Below the pieces are notes generated by a model. The model saw only the letters and a list, made by a program, of their open reading frames with translations. It was not told the DNA's origin and searched no databases. A program made the translations under genes and the position numbers. This document shows positions 30,193 to 41,074 of a stretch of DNA of 64,000 nucleotides, in pieces; position 1 is the stretch's first letter; the number at the start of each line of letters is the position of its first letter. Origin of the DNA: Streptomyces dangxiongensis (GTDB lineage: Bacteria; Actinomycetota; Actinomycetes; Streptomycetales; Streptomycetaceae); the NCBI RefSeq assembly GCF_003675325.1, contig NZ_CP033073.1, positions 1,240,001 to 1,304,000 on the forward strand. The letters run 5' to 3'.

Positions 30193-30237
30193 CTATGACC
30201 AGCGTCATAACGCCCGCTACTATGACCACTGTCATAG
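30193..30237. promoter_or_regulatory. Twin palindromic TetR operators
   Basis: Site 1 CTATGACCAGCGTCATAA (30193-30210) and site 2 CTATGACCACTGTCATAG (30220-30237) share the half-site TATGAC with centres 27 bp apart. Site 2 is perfect in 7-bp arms. They lie midway between the two divergent starts. Confidence 0.85.
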
Positions 30238-30265
30238 TCGGCTCGCGGCGACGGAGGACGGTCCC

Positions 30266-31144
30266 ATGCCGGTCGGTTTCATCGGTCTCGGAGTGATGGG
30301 CCAGCCCATGGCCCTGCGTCTGGCGTCCGCCGGCACGCCCCTGGTGGTGTGGAACCGCACCGCGGAGCGCGCCGAAGCGCTGCGCGCGGCCGGCGCCGAG
30401 GTCGCCGCGGACCCCGGTGAGGTGTTCGCGCGGGCGGAGACGGTGCTGCTGATGCTCGCCGACGGGGCCGCGGTGGACGCGGTGCTCGGCCGAGGCACGC
30501 CCGCGCTGGCGCGGCGGGTCGCGGGCCGGACCGTCGTCCACATGGGCACGACCTCCCCGGAGTACTCGCACGCCCTGGAGGCCGAGATCCGCACCGCGGG
30601 CGGCCGGTACGTCGAGGCGCCCGTCTCCGGGTCCCGGGTGCCGGCGGAGCGGGGGCAACTGGTGGGCATGCTCGCCGGGGAGCGGGACGCCGTCACCGCC
30701 GTACGGCCACTGCTGGACCCGATGTGCCGGGAGACGTTCGTGTGCGGGCCGGCGCCGGGCGCGCTGCTGATGAAGCTGTCCGTGAACCTGTTCCTGATCA
30801 CCCAGGTGACCGGGCTGGCCGAGGCGTTCCACTTCGCCGAGCGGCAGGGCCTGGACCGCGGACTGTTCCTGGAGGTCCTGGACGCGGGACCGATGGCCAG
30901 CGCGGTCTCCCGGATGAAGGCGCCCAAGCTGCGCGAGCGGGACTTCGCCGTCCAGGCGGCGGCCCTGGACGTGCTCAAGAACAACCGGCTGATCGCCGAG
31001 GCCGCGCGCACGGCCGGCCTGGCCTCACCGCTCCTCGACGTCTGTCACTCCCTGTTCGAGGAGACGGTGGCCCAGGGGCACGGCGGCGCGGACATGGTCG
31101 CCGTGCTGCGGGCGATCGAGGCGCGGACCACCGGGGCGCCGTGA
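30266..31144 (+). CDS. NAD(P)-dependent beta-hydroxyacid dehydrogenase family protein
   Basis: 292 residues, ATG 30266 with GGAGGA upstream. The N-terminal Rossmann motif is [17 protein letters not shown], then the substrate-binding [18 protein letters not shown] and the catalytic-lysine helix [12 protein letters not shown]. This is the 3-hydroxyisobutyrate dehydrogenase/GLYR superfamily, which also contains imine reductases. The true substrate is unknown. Regulation by the divergent TetR repressor through twin operators suggests an inducible detoxification or catabolic step. Confidence 0.88.
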   Translation: MPVGFIGLGVMGQPMALRLASAGTPLVVWNRTAERAEALRAAGAEVAADPGEVFARAETVLLMLADGAAVDAVLGRGTPALARRVAGRTVVHMGTTSPEYSHALEAEIRTAGGRYVEAPVSGSRVPAERGQLVGMLAGERDAVTAVRPLLDPMCRETFVCGPAPGALLMKLSVNLFLITQVTGLAEAFHFAERQGLDRGLFLEVLDAGPMASAVSRMKAPKLRERDFAVQAAALDVLKNNRLIAEAARTAGLASPLLDVCHSLFEETVAQGHGGADMVAVLRAIEARTTGAP

Positions 31145-31166
31145 GCCGCGGGCGTACGGCGCGCGG

Positions 31167-31604
31167 TCAGCTCCGGGGGACGCCGTACGCCCGCTCCACA
31201 CGAAGCCGTACGACCAGACGGCGGTCGCGGACCATGGCGGCCCGGAAGTCGTCCCAGTCCGGGTGTTCGCCGGAGACGTCCCGGTAGAGCCGGACCAGTT
31301 CCTCGACGGTCGCGTCGTGCGGACCGGCGGCGACCGGAGTCAGTTCGGCGGTGCCCTCGGCGACGGTGTACGCCCAGCGGTCGGCGCTGGTGACGTGGTA
31401 CGAGGTACGCGGGTCGCGGCGCAGGTTGCGGGTCTTGGCGCGGTCGTCGGTGACCGAGATCCGGATGACCCGCTCGTCCGGATCGTAGGCGTGGCTGACG
31501 TTGGAGAGCTGGGGGCGGCCGTCGCGACGGAGGGTGACCAGTACGCCGCCGTGACCTTCGGAGAGGAGGGCGAGCAGTGCGTCCTGCGGGGTGTCCTGAG
31601 TCAT
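31167..31604 (-). CDS. PPOX-class F420/FMN-dependent oxidoreductase-like protein
   Basis: 145 residues from ATG 31604. The split-barrel flavin fold is recognisable in LLSEGHGGVLVTLRRDGRPQ, then SVTDDRAKTRNLRRDPRTS and the terminal VRLRVERAYGVP. Actinobacterial members commonly use F420 to reduce small molecules. F420 versus FMN use cannot be settled by eye. It stands alone, convergent with the dehydrogenase gene 22 bp away. Confidence 0.87.
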   Translation of the reverse strand: MTQDTPQDALLALLSEGHGGVLVTLRRDGRPQLSNVSHAYDPDERVIRISVTDDRAKTRNLRRDPRTSYHVTSADRWAYTVAEGTAELTPVAAGPHDATVEELVRLYRDVSGEHPDWDDFRAAMVRDRRLVVRLRVERAYGVPRS

Positions 31605-31885
31605 ATCCGGATCAACTCGCGTCGGTGGTGCGCGCATTCCCCGCCGGCGGCAACCGGGGTGACGGCGGCGCTCGCGCCCGGTGTCCCGGTGCTGTCCGGG
31701 GCCGCCGCGGCGCCCGCCCTCGCGTGCGGGTTCGACCTTGCTGGACGCCGGGTGCCACGCCGGTCCCCCACGCTACCGGAGAGCCGGTCCCGGCGGGTCG
31801 TCCTGCGGGACGATGAGACGCGGGCACGGACCGGCACAACCCTGCCGGTCCGCGTCGTGGACGGCGACGCGAGCGGAGGAGAGCG
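31605..31885. other. Intergenic region without supported gene
   Basis: 281 bp of very GC-rich DNA between divergent genes. A frame rich in Ala and Arg is open on the plus strand but has no start context or family resemblance. Presumably contains promoters. Confidence 0.35.
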
Positions 31886-33109
31886 ATGGCACAGCTTCGA
31901 CAGGACGTCGGACCGGAGGAGGCGGGCCTGGACCCCGCGGCCCTGGACCGGCTCGACCGGCACTTCGCCCGCCACGTCGACGAGGGACGCCTGCCCGGTT
32001 ACCTGGTGGCCGTGGCCCGCGGCGGCCGTGTCGCCCACCTGACCACGTACGGGCTGCGGGACGTGGCGGCCGGACTGCCGGTCGAGCCGGACACGCTGTG
32101 GCGGATCTACTCGATGACCAAGCCCGTCACCGCGGTCGCGGTGCTGCTGCTGGTACAGGACGGTCTGCTGTCCCTGGACGACCCCCTGGACCGGTATCTG
32201 CCCGCCTTCGCCGCCCCCCGGGTGTACGACGGCGGTTCGGGTGCCGGCGTGCGCACCCGGCCGGCCGCCGGCCCCCTGCTGATCCGGCATCTCCTCACCC
32301 ACACCGCGGGCCTGACCTCCGGCTTCTACCACCGCCACCCCGTGGACGCCCTCTACCGGGAGGCGGGCCTCGAGTACGCGGTGCCGCCCGGCGCCGGGCT
32401 CGCCGAGACCGTCGAGCTGTACGCGCGGATGCCGCTCCAGTCCGACCCGGGCACCGAGTGGAACTACTCGGTCGCCTCCAACGTGCTGGGCCGGGTCATC
32501 GAGGTCGTCTCCGGGCAGCCGCTGGACGCGTTCTTCCGCGACCGGATCCTCGGCCCGCTCGGCATGACCGACACCGGCTTCCACATCACACCCGAACAGG
32601 CCGGGCGGCTGGCCGAGTTGTACGGCGAGACGGACGACGGCGGCATCGCACCCGTGCCGGGGCTGCCGGTGCGCGGCCGGCCCCGGTTCCTGTCCGGCAG
32701 CGGCGGCCTGGTCTCCTGCGCCCACGACTTCCACCGGTTCATGGAGATGCTGCGCCGGGGCGGCGAACTGGACGGCGTACAACTGCTGTCCCCCGAGTGG
32801 GTGGCCCTGATGACCCGCAACCACCTGCCGGGCGGAGCCACCATCCGCTCCTGCGGCGCCCTGGTCCACCGGGAGCCGGGCAACGACGGTCTCGGGTTCG
32901 GCTTCAACGTCTCCGTCGTCGTCGATCCCGCCCGCACCCCGGCCCCGTCACACCTGGGCACCTACGGCTGGACCGGCGCGGCCACCACCGCGTTCTGGGT
33001 CGACCCGGCCCACGACCTGACCGTGCAGTTCATGAGCCAGGTACGCCCGAAGACACTCAAGGTCTTCCCCGAGCTGCGGCGGCTGGCGCACGCCGCATCG
33101 GCGGACTGA
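31886..33109 (+). CDS. Serine hydrolase of the beta-lactamase/class C family
   Basis: 407 residues, ATG 31886 with GGAGGA close upstream. The SxxK catalytic motif is SMTK (S76, K79) and the YxN-like element is WNYSVASN. The late [11 protein letters not shown] matches the position of the KTG/HTG motif. No signal peptide is visible, so it is probably a cytoplasmic esterase or peptidase (EstB-like) rather than a resistance beta-lactamase. It converges with the GTP cyclohydrolase gene. Confidence 0.9.
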   Translation: MAQLRQDVGPEEAGLDPAALDRLDRHFARHVDEGRLPGYLVAVARGGRVAHLTTYGLRDVAAGLPVEPDTLWRIYSMTKPVTAVAVLLLVQDGLLSLDDPLDRYLPAFAAPRVYDGGSGAGVRTRPAAGPLLIRHLLTHTAGLTSGFYHRHPVDALYREAGLEYAVPPGAGLAETVELYARMPLQSDPGTEWNYSVASNVLGRVIEVVSGQPLDAFFRDRILGPLGMTDTGFHITPEQAGRLAELYGETDDGGIAPVPGLPVRGRPRFLSGSGGLVSCAHDFHRFMEMLRRGGELDGVQLLSPEWVALMTRNHLPGGATIRSCGALVHREPGNDGLGFGFNVSVVVDPARTPAPSHLGTYGWTGAATTAFWVDPAHDLTVQFMSQVRPKTLKVFPELRRLAHAASAD

Positions 33110-33168
33110 GGCGCGGCCGGCGGCGACGGTGTCCCGCCACCGGGCGGCGGCGCCCTGCCCGGGGGATG

Positions 33169-33847
33169 TCACGAGCCGTGGGCGACGGCGTCCAGATGCG
33201 GCAGGTGGTGGTCCATCCGCTCCCGCTTGGTCCGCAGATAGGTGATGTTGCTCTCGCACGGCTCGATCAGCAGCGGCACCTGCTCGGCGACCTGGATACC
33301 GTGCCTCACCAACGCCTCCCGCTTGAGCGGGTTGTTGGACATCAGCCGCACCGAGCGCACCCCGAGGTCGCGCAGGATCTCCGCGGCGACGCCGTAGTCC
33401 CGGGCGTCGACGGGCAGGCCCAGCGCGAGGTTCGCCTCCACCGTGTCCAGGCCCTCCGCCTGGAGGGCCATCGCGCGCAACTTGGCGAGCAGGCCGATGC
33501 CGATGCCCCGTCCCTCGTGCCCCCCTCAAGTAGACGACGATGCCGCTGCCTTCGGCGACCACCGCGCGCAGCGCCGCCTCCAACTGGTCGCCGCACTCGC
33601 AGTGCCGGGAGCCGAACGCGTCCCCGGTCAGGCACTCCGAGTGCAGCCGCACCAGCACGCTGTCGGTGCCGATCTCGCCGTGCACCAGTGCCACCTGCTC
33701 GTCACCGCGGTCGTGGTCCAGGTAGCCGATCGCCTGGAATTGCCCGTACACCGTGGGCAGCGGCGCATTCACGACACGCTCCGCACCCGAACGCGGCGGG
33801 GACTTCTTGCCGAGTACGCCGATGTTGACGCCGGTGTTTTCTGTCAT
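33169..33847 (-). CDS. ribA: GTP cyclohydrolase II variant (Met replaces catalytic Tyr), one frameshift
   Basis: About 225 residues after repair. ATG 33847 has GAGGA nine bases upstream. Zinc ligands C72, C83 and C85 lie in [18 protein letters not shown]. An extra base in the C run 33530-33535 breaks the frame, and removal restores [19 protein letters not shown]. The next residues, [11 protein letters not shown], put Met126 where E. coli RibA has Tyr105 (KIRAYALQ). From memory, S. coelicolor SCO6655 carries the same Tyr-to-Met change and makes the formylated pyrimidine FAPy instead of the usual riboflavin intermediate (Spoonamore and colleagues, Biochemistry 2006). I infer the same activity here. 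Divergent from the creatininase gene. Confidence 0.92.
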
Positions 33848-33886
33848 GATCTGATTCCTCAACAGAGACGAAAGGCCGTGAGAGAG

Positions 33887-34663
33887 ATGAGTGGTTCGGG
33901 CGCGCGCGCGGCGGTGTACGAAGTGGCGAGCGGCGTGATGCCGACGGACACCACGCAGGACGTACGGGCGCGGGGGGCGGGCGCGTCAGCACAGGTCGCC
34001 GTCCTTCCGGTCGGGAGTTTCGAACAGCACGGTCCGTTCCTGCCACTGGCGACCGACACGCTGGTCGCCTGCGCCGTGGCCCGGGAGATCGCCGCCTCGT
34101 ACCCGGTGCATCTCCTGCCGCCGGTGACGATCTCCTGCTCGCACGAGCACGCGGCCTGGCCGGGGACCGTCAGCATCTCCGCCGTGACCCTTCACGCGGT
34201 GATCACGGACATCGCGGCGTCGCTGCGCCGCTCCGGCGTCGACGCGCTCGTCGTGGTCAACGGGCACGGCGGCAACTACGTGCTCGGCAATGTCGTCCAG
34301 GAAGCGTCCGCGCGGGGCGAGCGGATGGCGTTGTTCCCGGCCGGCGAGGACTGGGAGGCGGCACGGGAGCAGGCCGGGGTGGTCACCTCGCTGCTCACCG
34401 ACATGCACGCGGGAGAAATCGAGACCTCGATTCTTCTGCACGCTCACCCCGAATTCGTCCGCCCTGGTGTCGAGTCGGCCGATTTCACCGCCGACGACCG
34501 TCGTCATCTGCTTACCGTGGGAATGTCCGCCTATACCGAATCGGGCGTCATCGGCCGCCCCTCCCTCGGTTCGGCGGAAAAGGGAAAGGAACTCCTGGCG
34601 AGCCTCACGGAATCCTTCGAGCCGTATTTCGCGCTGCTCACCGCGGCCGGGGGGCGGGAGTAG
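33887..34663 (+). CDS. Creatininase-family amidohydrolase (possible FAPy deformylase)
   Basis: 258 residues from ATG 33887. All metal ligands of the family can be assigned: E46 and H48 (SFEQHGPF), D57 (ATDTL), H127 (NGHGGN) and E177 (HAGEIETS). [10 protein letters not shown] is also conserved. Archaeal ArfB, which removes the formyl group from FAPy, belongs to this family. Being 39 bp from a GTP cyclohydrolase predicted to make FAPy, this protein is the natural candidate for the next step. MftE-type peptidase activity is the alternative. Its 3' end overlaps the flippase-like gene antisense for 133 bp. Confidence 0.85.
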   Translation: MSGSGARAAVYEVASGVMPTDTTQDVRARGAGASAQVAVLPVGSFEQHGPFLPLATDTLVACAVAREIAASYPVHLLPPVTISCSHEHAAWPGTVSISAVTLHAVITDIAASLRRSGVDALVVVNGHGGNYVLGNVVQEASARGERMALFPAGEDWEAAREQAGVVTSLLTDMHAGEIETSILLHAHPEFVRPGVESADFTADDRRHLLTVGMSAYTESGVIGRPSLGSAEKGKELLASLTESFEPYFALLTAAGGRE

Positions 34664-35823
34664 TCCGGCGCGGTGGCTGGGCCGCGCAGACCCTCGTACC
34701 AGCGCAGGACGAGTACGGCGACGCCCGGCAGGCTCGCGACGAAGCTCAGTACGCCGTAGACGACGGCGACCGCTACCCCGGTGTCCGCGCCGAGGCCCGC
34801 CGCGCCGAACGCCCACGCGGTGACACCCTCGCGGGGGCCGAAACCGCCGACGTTCAGCGGCAGGCCCATGGCCAGCAGGGCGAGCACCGCGAGCGGCACC
34901 AGCACCGCCACCGGGGCGGCCGAGCCGCCGACCCGGGCCGCCACGACGAACATCAGCAGATGCCCGGCGAGGACGGCCGCGGAGGACAGCGCGACCCCCG
35001 GCCCGCTCTGCCGGGACACCAGGCCCCGGCGGGCCTCGCCGAGCGCCCGGCGCAGCGCGCCGCCCCGGCCGTTCGGCGCGCGGTTCATCCGCACGGCGAC
35101 GACCACGGCGAGCGCGCCCGCCGCGGCCGGCGCCGCCAGCGGGGCGAAGGCGCGGGCTTCGGCACGCACCGGGGACGGCAGGGTCAGCAGCACCACCACG
35201 GCGGTCACGGCCAGCGCGACCTGCCCCGCGATCCGCTCCAGGACGACCGCCTTCACTCCGCGCCGCACGTCCCCCGCGCTCTGCCCGTGCCGGACCGCCC
35301 GGTGCACATCGCCCAGGATGCCGCCGGGCAGCGCGGCGTTCAGGAACAGCGCGCGGTAGTAGTCGGCGACGGCGGCACCGAGCGGCAGCCGCAACCGCAG
35401 CCCTCTTGCGACCAGTTGCCAGCGCCACGCGCTGAACACCGTGGTGACCAGGCCGACACCCAGCGCGACCAGCACCGTCCCGGCGTCGATCCGCCGCAGC
35501 CCGTCCACCAGCACACCGGTACCGAGCCGCCACAGAAGGACACCGAGGATGACCACACCGACACAGGTACCGGCCTGACTCCGCAGAAGACGCGCACCGG
35601 GACGCCGGGGGGCGGGGGGTTGGGCGGCGGGGGCCGGGGCCGCGTCGGGCGTGCTCGCAGGAGGCGCCCCGGTGGAGCGCGTAGGGGCAGGCGTCGCCGG
35701 TCGTGGGAGCGGTGGGGGTGTGCCTGCGGGGTCCGCGCCGGTCAGGTGGGGGCGGGCCGGGGCCGTCGGTGTCGTACGGGTGTGGGTGCCGGCGCTCGCC
35801 GCGAAGGCCGGCCGCGCCCTCAT
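34531..35823 (-). CDS. Polytopic membrane protein, LPG-synthase/UPF0104 flippase-like
   Basis: 430 residues from ATG 35823, overlapping the methyltransferase stop (ATGA). About 75 Pro/Ala-rich cytoplasmic residues precede roughly eight transmembrane helices (first near TCVGVVILGVLLWRLG). Family hallmarks are FSAWRWQLVARGL, FLNAALPGGILGDVHRA, VVLERIAGQ and GLPLNVGGFGPREGV. These match the lysylphosphatidylglycerol synthetase transmembrane (UPF0104) family. Members without the cytosolic transferase domain are thought to move lipid-linked molecules. The last 133 bp run antisense to the creatininase gene. Confidence 0.85.
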   Translation of the reverse strand: MRARPAFAASAGTHTRTTPTAPARPHLTGADPAGTPPPLPRPATPAPTRSTGAPPASTPDAAPAPAAQPPAPRRPGARLLRSQAGTCVGVVILGVLLWRLGTGVLVDGLRRIDAGTVLVALGVGLVTTVFSAWRWQLVARGLRLRLPLGAAVADYYRALFLNAALPGGILGDVHRAVRHGQSAGDVRRGVKAVVLERIAGQVALAVTAVVVLLTLPSPVRAEARAFAPLAAPAAAGALAVVVAVRMNRAPNGRGGALRRALGEARRGLVSRQSGPGVALSSAAVLAGHLLMFVVAARVGGSAAPVAVLVPLAVLALLAMGLPLNVGGFGPREGVTAWAFGAAGLGADTGVAVAVVYGVLSFVASLPGVAVLVLRWYEGLRGPATAPDYSRPPAAVSSAKYGSKDSVRLARSSFPFSAEPREGRPMTPDSV

Positions 35824-36880
35824 ACCGGGCCGCCCGTCGGACGGGGCAGTGCCAGCAGGTCGGTGTGGTGGACGGTGACCCGCAGCTCGCCGGCCTCGCA
35901 GGCGGCGAGCAGGGCGTCCAGGTAGCGCTCGGCGCGGTCCCGCAGCTCCGGCCGCTGCTCGACGGCCGCGCCCACCCAGCCGCGCAGCCACTGCCCGGTC
36001 AGCGCGGCCTCTCCGGGGCCGAGCCGCCACGGGCTCGGCCGCACCCGGACCGTCGCCCCGCGCGCGGCGAACGCCTCGCCGGCCACGGTGACCGCGTCCG
36101 GGCCGAGCAGCCCGGCGCGCCGCTGGTGGGCGTTGAACGCGTCGGTGATCTCGGCGTCGAGCGGGTCCGCCGGAGCGAGTTCGACGCGGCCGGCGACGGA
36201 GAGGGTGAGCAGGGCCGGGCAGCCGGCGTCGGCGCAGGCGTCGGCCAGGTTCTCGATCTCCTCCCGGGTGAGGACGTCGAGCAGCGCGGAGGCGGTCACC
36301 AGTGAGGCTCCGGTCAGCGCGTCCGGGGTGAGCCGGGCCACGTCGCCGCGCCGGGTCTCGACCGTGACACCGCTGCCGTCGGCGGCGGCGCGCGGGGAGG
36401 CGACGGCGGCGAAGTGCAGCAGGTAGGGGTCGCGGTCGTGCAGGATCCAGTGCTGGGCGCCGTCCAGGCGGGGGGCGAGCCAGCGGCCCATCGAGCCGGT
36501 GCCGCAACCCAGGTCGTGCACGGCGAGTCCGCCGGCCCGGGCCGGCCCCTCGGCGAGCCGGATCCGCAGCGGGTCGAGCAGGTCCGCCGCGCGGGCCGCC
36601 GCGTCGGCGGGCTCCCGTAGCTGGAGCCACTCGGGTGCGTACCGCGGGGCGTCCTGCGGGTCATCGTCGCGCAGCCGTACGGTGGCCCGCTCACCGGCCG
36701 GGACGACGGGCCCGGCCCCGGCGATGACCGCACCCCGAGCCGCCTGGCTCCCACTCCCGCCGGCGCCGCCCTCCCCCGCCCCGGCCGGAGCCGGATCGGC
36801 CGGAGCAGGTTCGGCCGGAGCCGGCCGCCGCGTGTGCGGGTGGGCCGGGGCTGTGCGGCCGGTGTCGGTGTCCGGGCGGG

Positions 36881-36884
<4 letters not shown>
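35820..36884 (-). CDS. SAM-dependent methyltransferase
   Basis: 354 residues. The first about 95 are Ala/Pro-rich and probably disordered. The class I methyltransferase core begins with motif I, VHDLGCGTGSMGRWL, followed by acidic motif LHDRDPYLL and SLVTASALLDVLTREEIENL. C-terminal WLRGWVGAAVEQRPEL is unique to this protein type. Start and stop overlap neighbouring genes by 4 bp each, fixing it within one operon with a glycosyltransferase and a flippase-like protein. The acceptor is unknown. Confidence 0.87.
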
Positions 36885-38547
<1,663 letters not shown>

Positions 38548-38569
38548 TCAGCCGTGGCTCACTCTTTTC

Positions 38570-39559
38570 TCAGGTCAGGCCGGTGTCGGTGTACCGGATG
38601 CGGTGGCACAGGGCGGGGATCTCGCCGGAGGCCAGTCCCGGCAGCACCGACGGCAGTTCCTCGAAGGCGCTCTCCCCGGTGACGAGCGCGTCCAGCGCCG
38701 GGTCGGCGAGCAGGTCCAGGGCGAGCGCCATCCGGTCGGCGTAGGTGCGGCCGGCCCGGGCGGCCGGGGAGACGGTGCCGACCTGGCTGCTGCGCACGGT
38801 GAGGCGGCGGGAGTGGAAGGTCTCGCCGAGCGGCAGGGCCACGCTCCGGTCGCCGTACCAGCTCAGCTCCACGACGGTGCCCTCCGGGGCGAGGAGTTCC
38901 AGGGCCCGGGCGAGGCCCGCCTCGGTGGCGCTGGCGTGCACGACGAGGTCGCAGTCGCCGAGGGCGTCGGCGGGCGCGGCGAAGTCCACGCCGAGTGCCC
39001 GGGCGGTCCTCGCGCGGCCGGGGTCGGCGTCGACGAGCTGGAGGCGGATGCCCGGGAAGCGGGCGAGCAGCGCGGTCACCGCGCAGCCGACCATGCCGCC
39101 GCCGATCACCGCGATCCGGTCCCCGATGAGCGGGGTCGCGTCCCACAGGGCGTTCACGGCGGTCTCGACGGTGCCGGCGAGTACGGCCCGTTCGGCGGGC
39201 ACCCGCTCGGGCACCACGGTGACGGCGCTCACCGGAACGACGTAACGGGTCTGGTGCGGATAGAGGCAGAACACGGTGCGCCCGGCCAGCTCGTCCGGTC
39301 CCTCCTCCACGACGCCGACGTTCAGGTAGCCGTACTTCACCGGCCCCGGGAAGTCGCCGTCCTGGAACGGCGCCCGCATCGCGGCGTGCTGGCTCGACGG
39401 CACCCCGCCGCGGAAGACGAGCGTCTCCGTGCCCCGGCTGACCCCGGAGTACAGCGTGCGCACCAGGACCTCGTCGGCGGCCGGCCGGGCGAGGGTGACA
39501 TCGCGCAGTTCTCCGTGGCCGGGCGAGCGGAGCCAGAAAGCGCGGGCCGACCGGTTCAT
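38570..39559 (-). CDS. MDR-family dehydrogenase (zinc alcohol dehydrogenase-like)
   Basis: 329 residues from ATG 39559, six bases after a perfect AGGAGG. An ATG 6 bp upstream overlaps that site and was rejected. The GroES-like N-terminal domain has VRTLYSGVSRGTETLVF, in place of the usual Cys zinc ligand region. The Rossmann motif is IAVIGGGMVGCAVTALLA. The missing structural-zinc cysteines and the SRGTE element match the subgroup fused to or near BchC/sugar-modifying enzymes. It lies upstream of the PTPS-like gene in one probable operon, with a 109-bp gap. Confidence 0.88.
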   Translation of the reverse strand: MNRSARAFWLRSPGHGELRDVTLARPAADEVLVRTLYSGVSRGTETLVFRGGVPSSQHAAMRAPFQDGDFPGPVKYGYLNVGVVEEGPDELAGRTVFCLYPHQTRYVVPVSAVTVVPERVPAERAVLAGTVETAVNALWDATPLIGDRIAVIGGGMVGCAVTALLARFPGIRLQLVDADPGRARTARALGVDFAAPADALGDCDLVVHASATEAGLARALELLAPEGTVVELSWYGDRSVALPLGETFHSRRLTVRSSQVGTVSPAARAGRTYADRMALALDLLADPALDALVTGESAFEELPSVLPGLASGEIPALCHRIRYTDTGLT

Positions 39560-39666
39560 CGGCATCCTCCTGAACGATCGGGAAGTTGTTCACGTACCGA
39601 GATGTGCACAGGCCGCGCAGAGTACGCGGCGTTGATCGACTCTGTCACTCGGCCGGAGGATGTGCG

Positions 39667-40446
39667 GTGGCCCTGAACAACACGTATGACGCGAGGCTCC
39701 AGCAGGAGACCGCTGTGGGAGCGGGCGTGCAGATCCTGCTGCTGGCCCTGCTCGGCTCGGCGATCGGCCTGGGGCCGGCCGGCTGGCTGACGGGGCTGGC
39801 CTTCGTGTTCGCCACCTGGGCGGTCCTCTCCCGCGCTCTGCACCGCTCCCGGCTCAGCTCCTTCGGACCCGCCAACCGGGTCACGCTCGGCCGGACGACC
39901 CTGGTCGGCGGGGTGACGGCGCTGGTCGCGGACTCCTTCGAGGGCGCGCCGCCGGTGACGCTGCTGGCCGCCCTGACCGCCGTGGCGCTGCTGCTGGACG
40001 GCGTGGACGGCAAGGTGGCCCGCCGCACCGGCACCTCCTCCGCGCTGGGAGCGCGCTTCGACATGGAGGTCGACGCGTTCCTGATCCTGGTGCTGAGCGT
40101 GTACGTGTCCACGCAGTTGGGCGCCTGGGTCCTGCTGATCGGCGGCATGCGGTACGCGTTCGTGGCCGCGGCGCGGGTGGCCCCCTGGCTGAACGCGCCC
40201 CTGCCCCCGTCCTTCGCCCGCAAGACGGTGGCGGCGATCCAGGGCGTGTGCCTGCTCGTGGCGGGCGCGCGGCTCCTGCCGTCCCCGATGAACCTCGCGA
40301 TCGTGCTCCTGGCGGTGGGCTCCCTGGTGTGGTCCTTCGGCCGGGACGTGCTGTGGCTGTGGCGGAGCTCGCGTACGGTCGCCGGGCGGGCGGTGACGGG
40401 GCAGGCGGTGGCCGAGCCGATGGTGCTGGAACTGGCGACGCGCTGA
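39667..40446 (+). CDS. CDP-alcohol phosphatidyltransferase
   Basis: 259 residues from GTG 39667 with GGAGGA well placed upstream. The integral-membrane CDP-alcohol phosphotransferase signature is complete in DGKVARRTGTSSALG followed by ARFDMEVD (D-G-x2-A-R-x8-G-x3-D-x3-D). About six membrane helices are seen. Such enzymes join an alcohol (inositol, glycerol phosphate, sugar or other) to a CDP-linked lipid or the reverse. Divergent from the MDR dehydrogenase across 107 bp, it likely adds a lipid or phosphodiester step to the neighbouring pathway. Confidence 0.92.
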   Translation: MALNNTYDARLQQETAVGAGVQILLLALLGSAIGLGPAGWLTGLAFVFATWAVLSRALHRSRLSSFGPANRVTLGRTTLVGGVTALVADSFEGAPPVTLLAALTAVALLLDGVDGKVARRTGTSSALGARFDMEVDAFLILVLSVYVSTQLGAWVLLIGGMRYAFVAAARVAPWLNAPLPPSFARKTVAAIQGVCLLVAGARLLPSPMNLAIVLLAVGSLVWSFGRDVLWLWRSSRTVAGRAVTGQAVAEPMVLELATR

Positions 40447-40567
40447 GGGGTGCACGGAGGCTCCCGGAACGCCCTCGGCACCGCCTGGACCTTCCCGGCT
40501 CGACCCGTGGGCCATCGCCCGGACACGGCCGGCTTCACCGGCGTCTTCGTTTGAATTCACCGGCGCG

Positions 40568-40936
40568 TCAGCCCCGCTGCTCATAACGGTAGTTGTAGTA
40601 GTCCTTGCCTAGTTGTAGTAGTCATTGCCGCAGACCAGAACCGAGGTGACGTACCTCGGCACGCCGTCGGCGTCCCGTTCGACCTCCTGCGAGGTCTGCC
40701 GGGTGAAACCGAGCGACACCCCCGGGATCACCGGGTACTCCGGCTGCGACGTGTCGACCGTCCAGGGCCTGTACGCCGACGTGGTCGAGGGTCCAGGACG
40801 CCTTCGCCGAGTTCCGGCTCGGGCGGCGCAGCACACGGGGCTCGCCCCAGTCGGGTACCGCGGCGAGTGCCTCGTCGAGCGTCATGCCCAGCAGGATCGG
40901 CGCGACCCCGCGCGGCGGGTCGAGTACCAGATCCAT
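40568..40936 (-). pseudogene. Broken small protein gene with 20-bp tandem duplication
   Basis: Starts MDLVLDPPRGVAPILLGMTL, similar in style to short Streptomyces hypothetical proteins with a LGMT-type opening. The frame is lost near 40790 and continues in another frame as RPWTVDTSQPEYPVIPGVSL to VCGNDYYN then a stop. A 20-bp tandem duplication at 40591-40630 creates that stop. With one copy the end would read GKDYYNYRYEQRG. At least two lesions suggest a genuine pseudogene. Function unknown. Confidence 0.6.
40591..40630. repeat. 20-bp tandem duplication
   Basis: AGTTGTAGTAGTCCTTGCCT is followed directly by AGTTGTAGTAGTCATTGCCG, two mismatches in 20. It lies inside the broken small gene and explains its premature stop. 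Confidence 0.9.
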
Positions 40937-41074
40937 CGCCGACCCCTCAGTCCGTCCCGGCTCGTCATTTGTTCTTCAGGCTGTCGACCATGTCCTTGAT
41001 GTGGGTGTTCGTTCAGACATCGTGCAGAAGTCGCCCAGGGGTCGTTCAGCGGTCCTGTGAGGTGCGGGCCGGGC

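Noticed and set aside
31886..33109. Beta-lactamase resistance gene
   Set aside because: No signal peptide and general EstB-like features. Resistance activity cannot be claimed.
33848..33886. FMN riboswitch ahead of the ribA-like gene
   Set aside because: Only 39 bp separate the divergent starts, too short for the aptamer, and no FMN-box sequence is visible.
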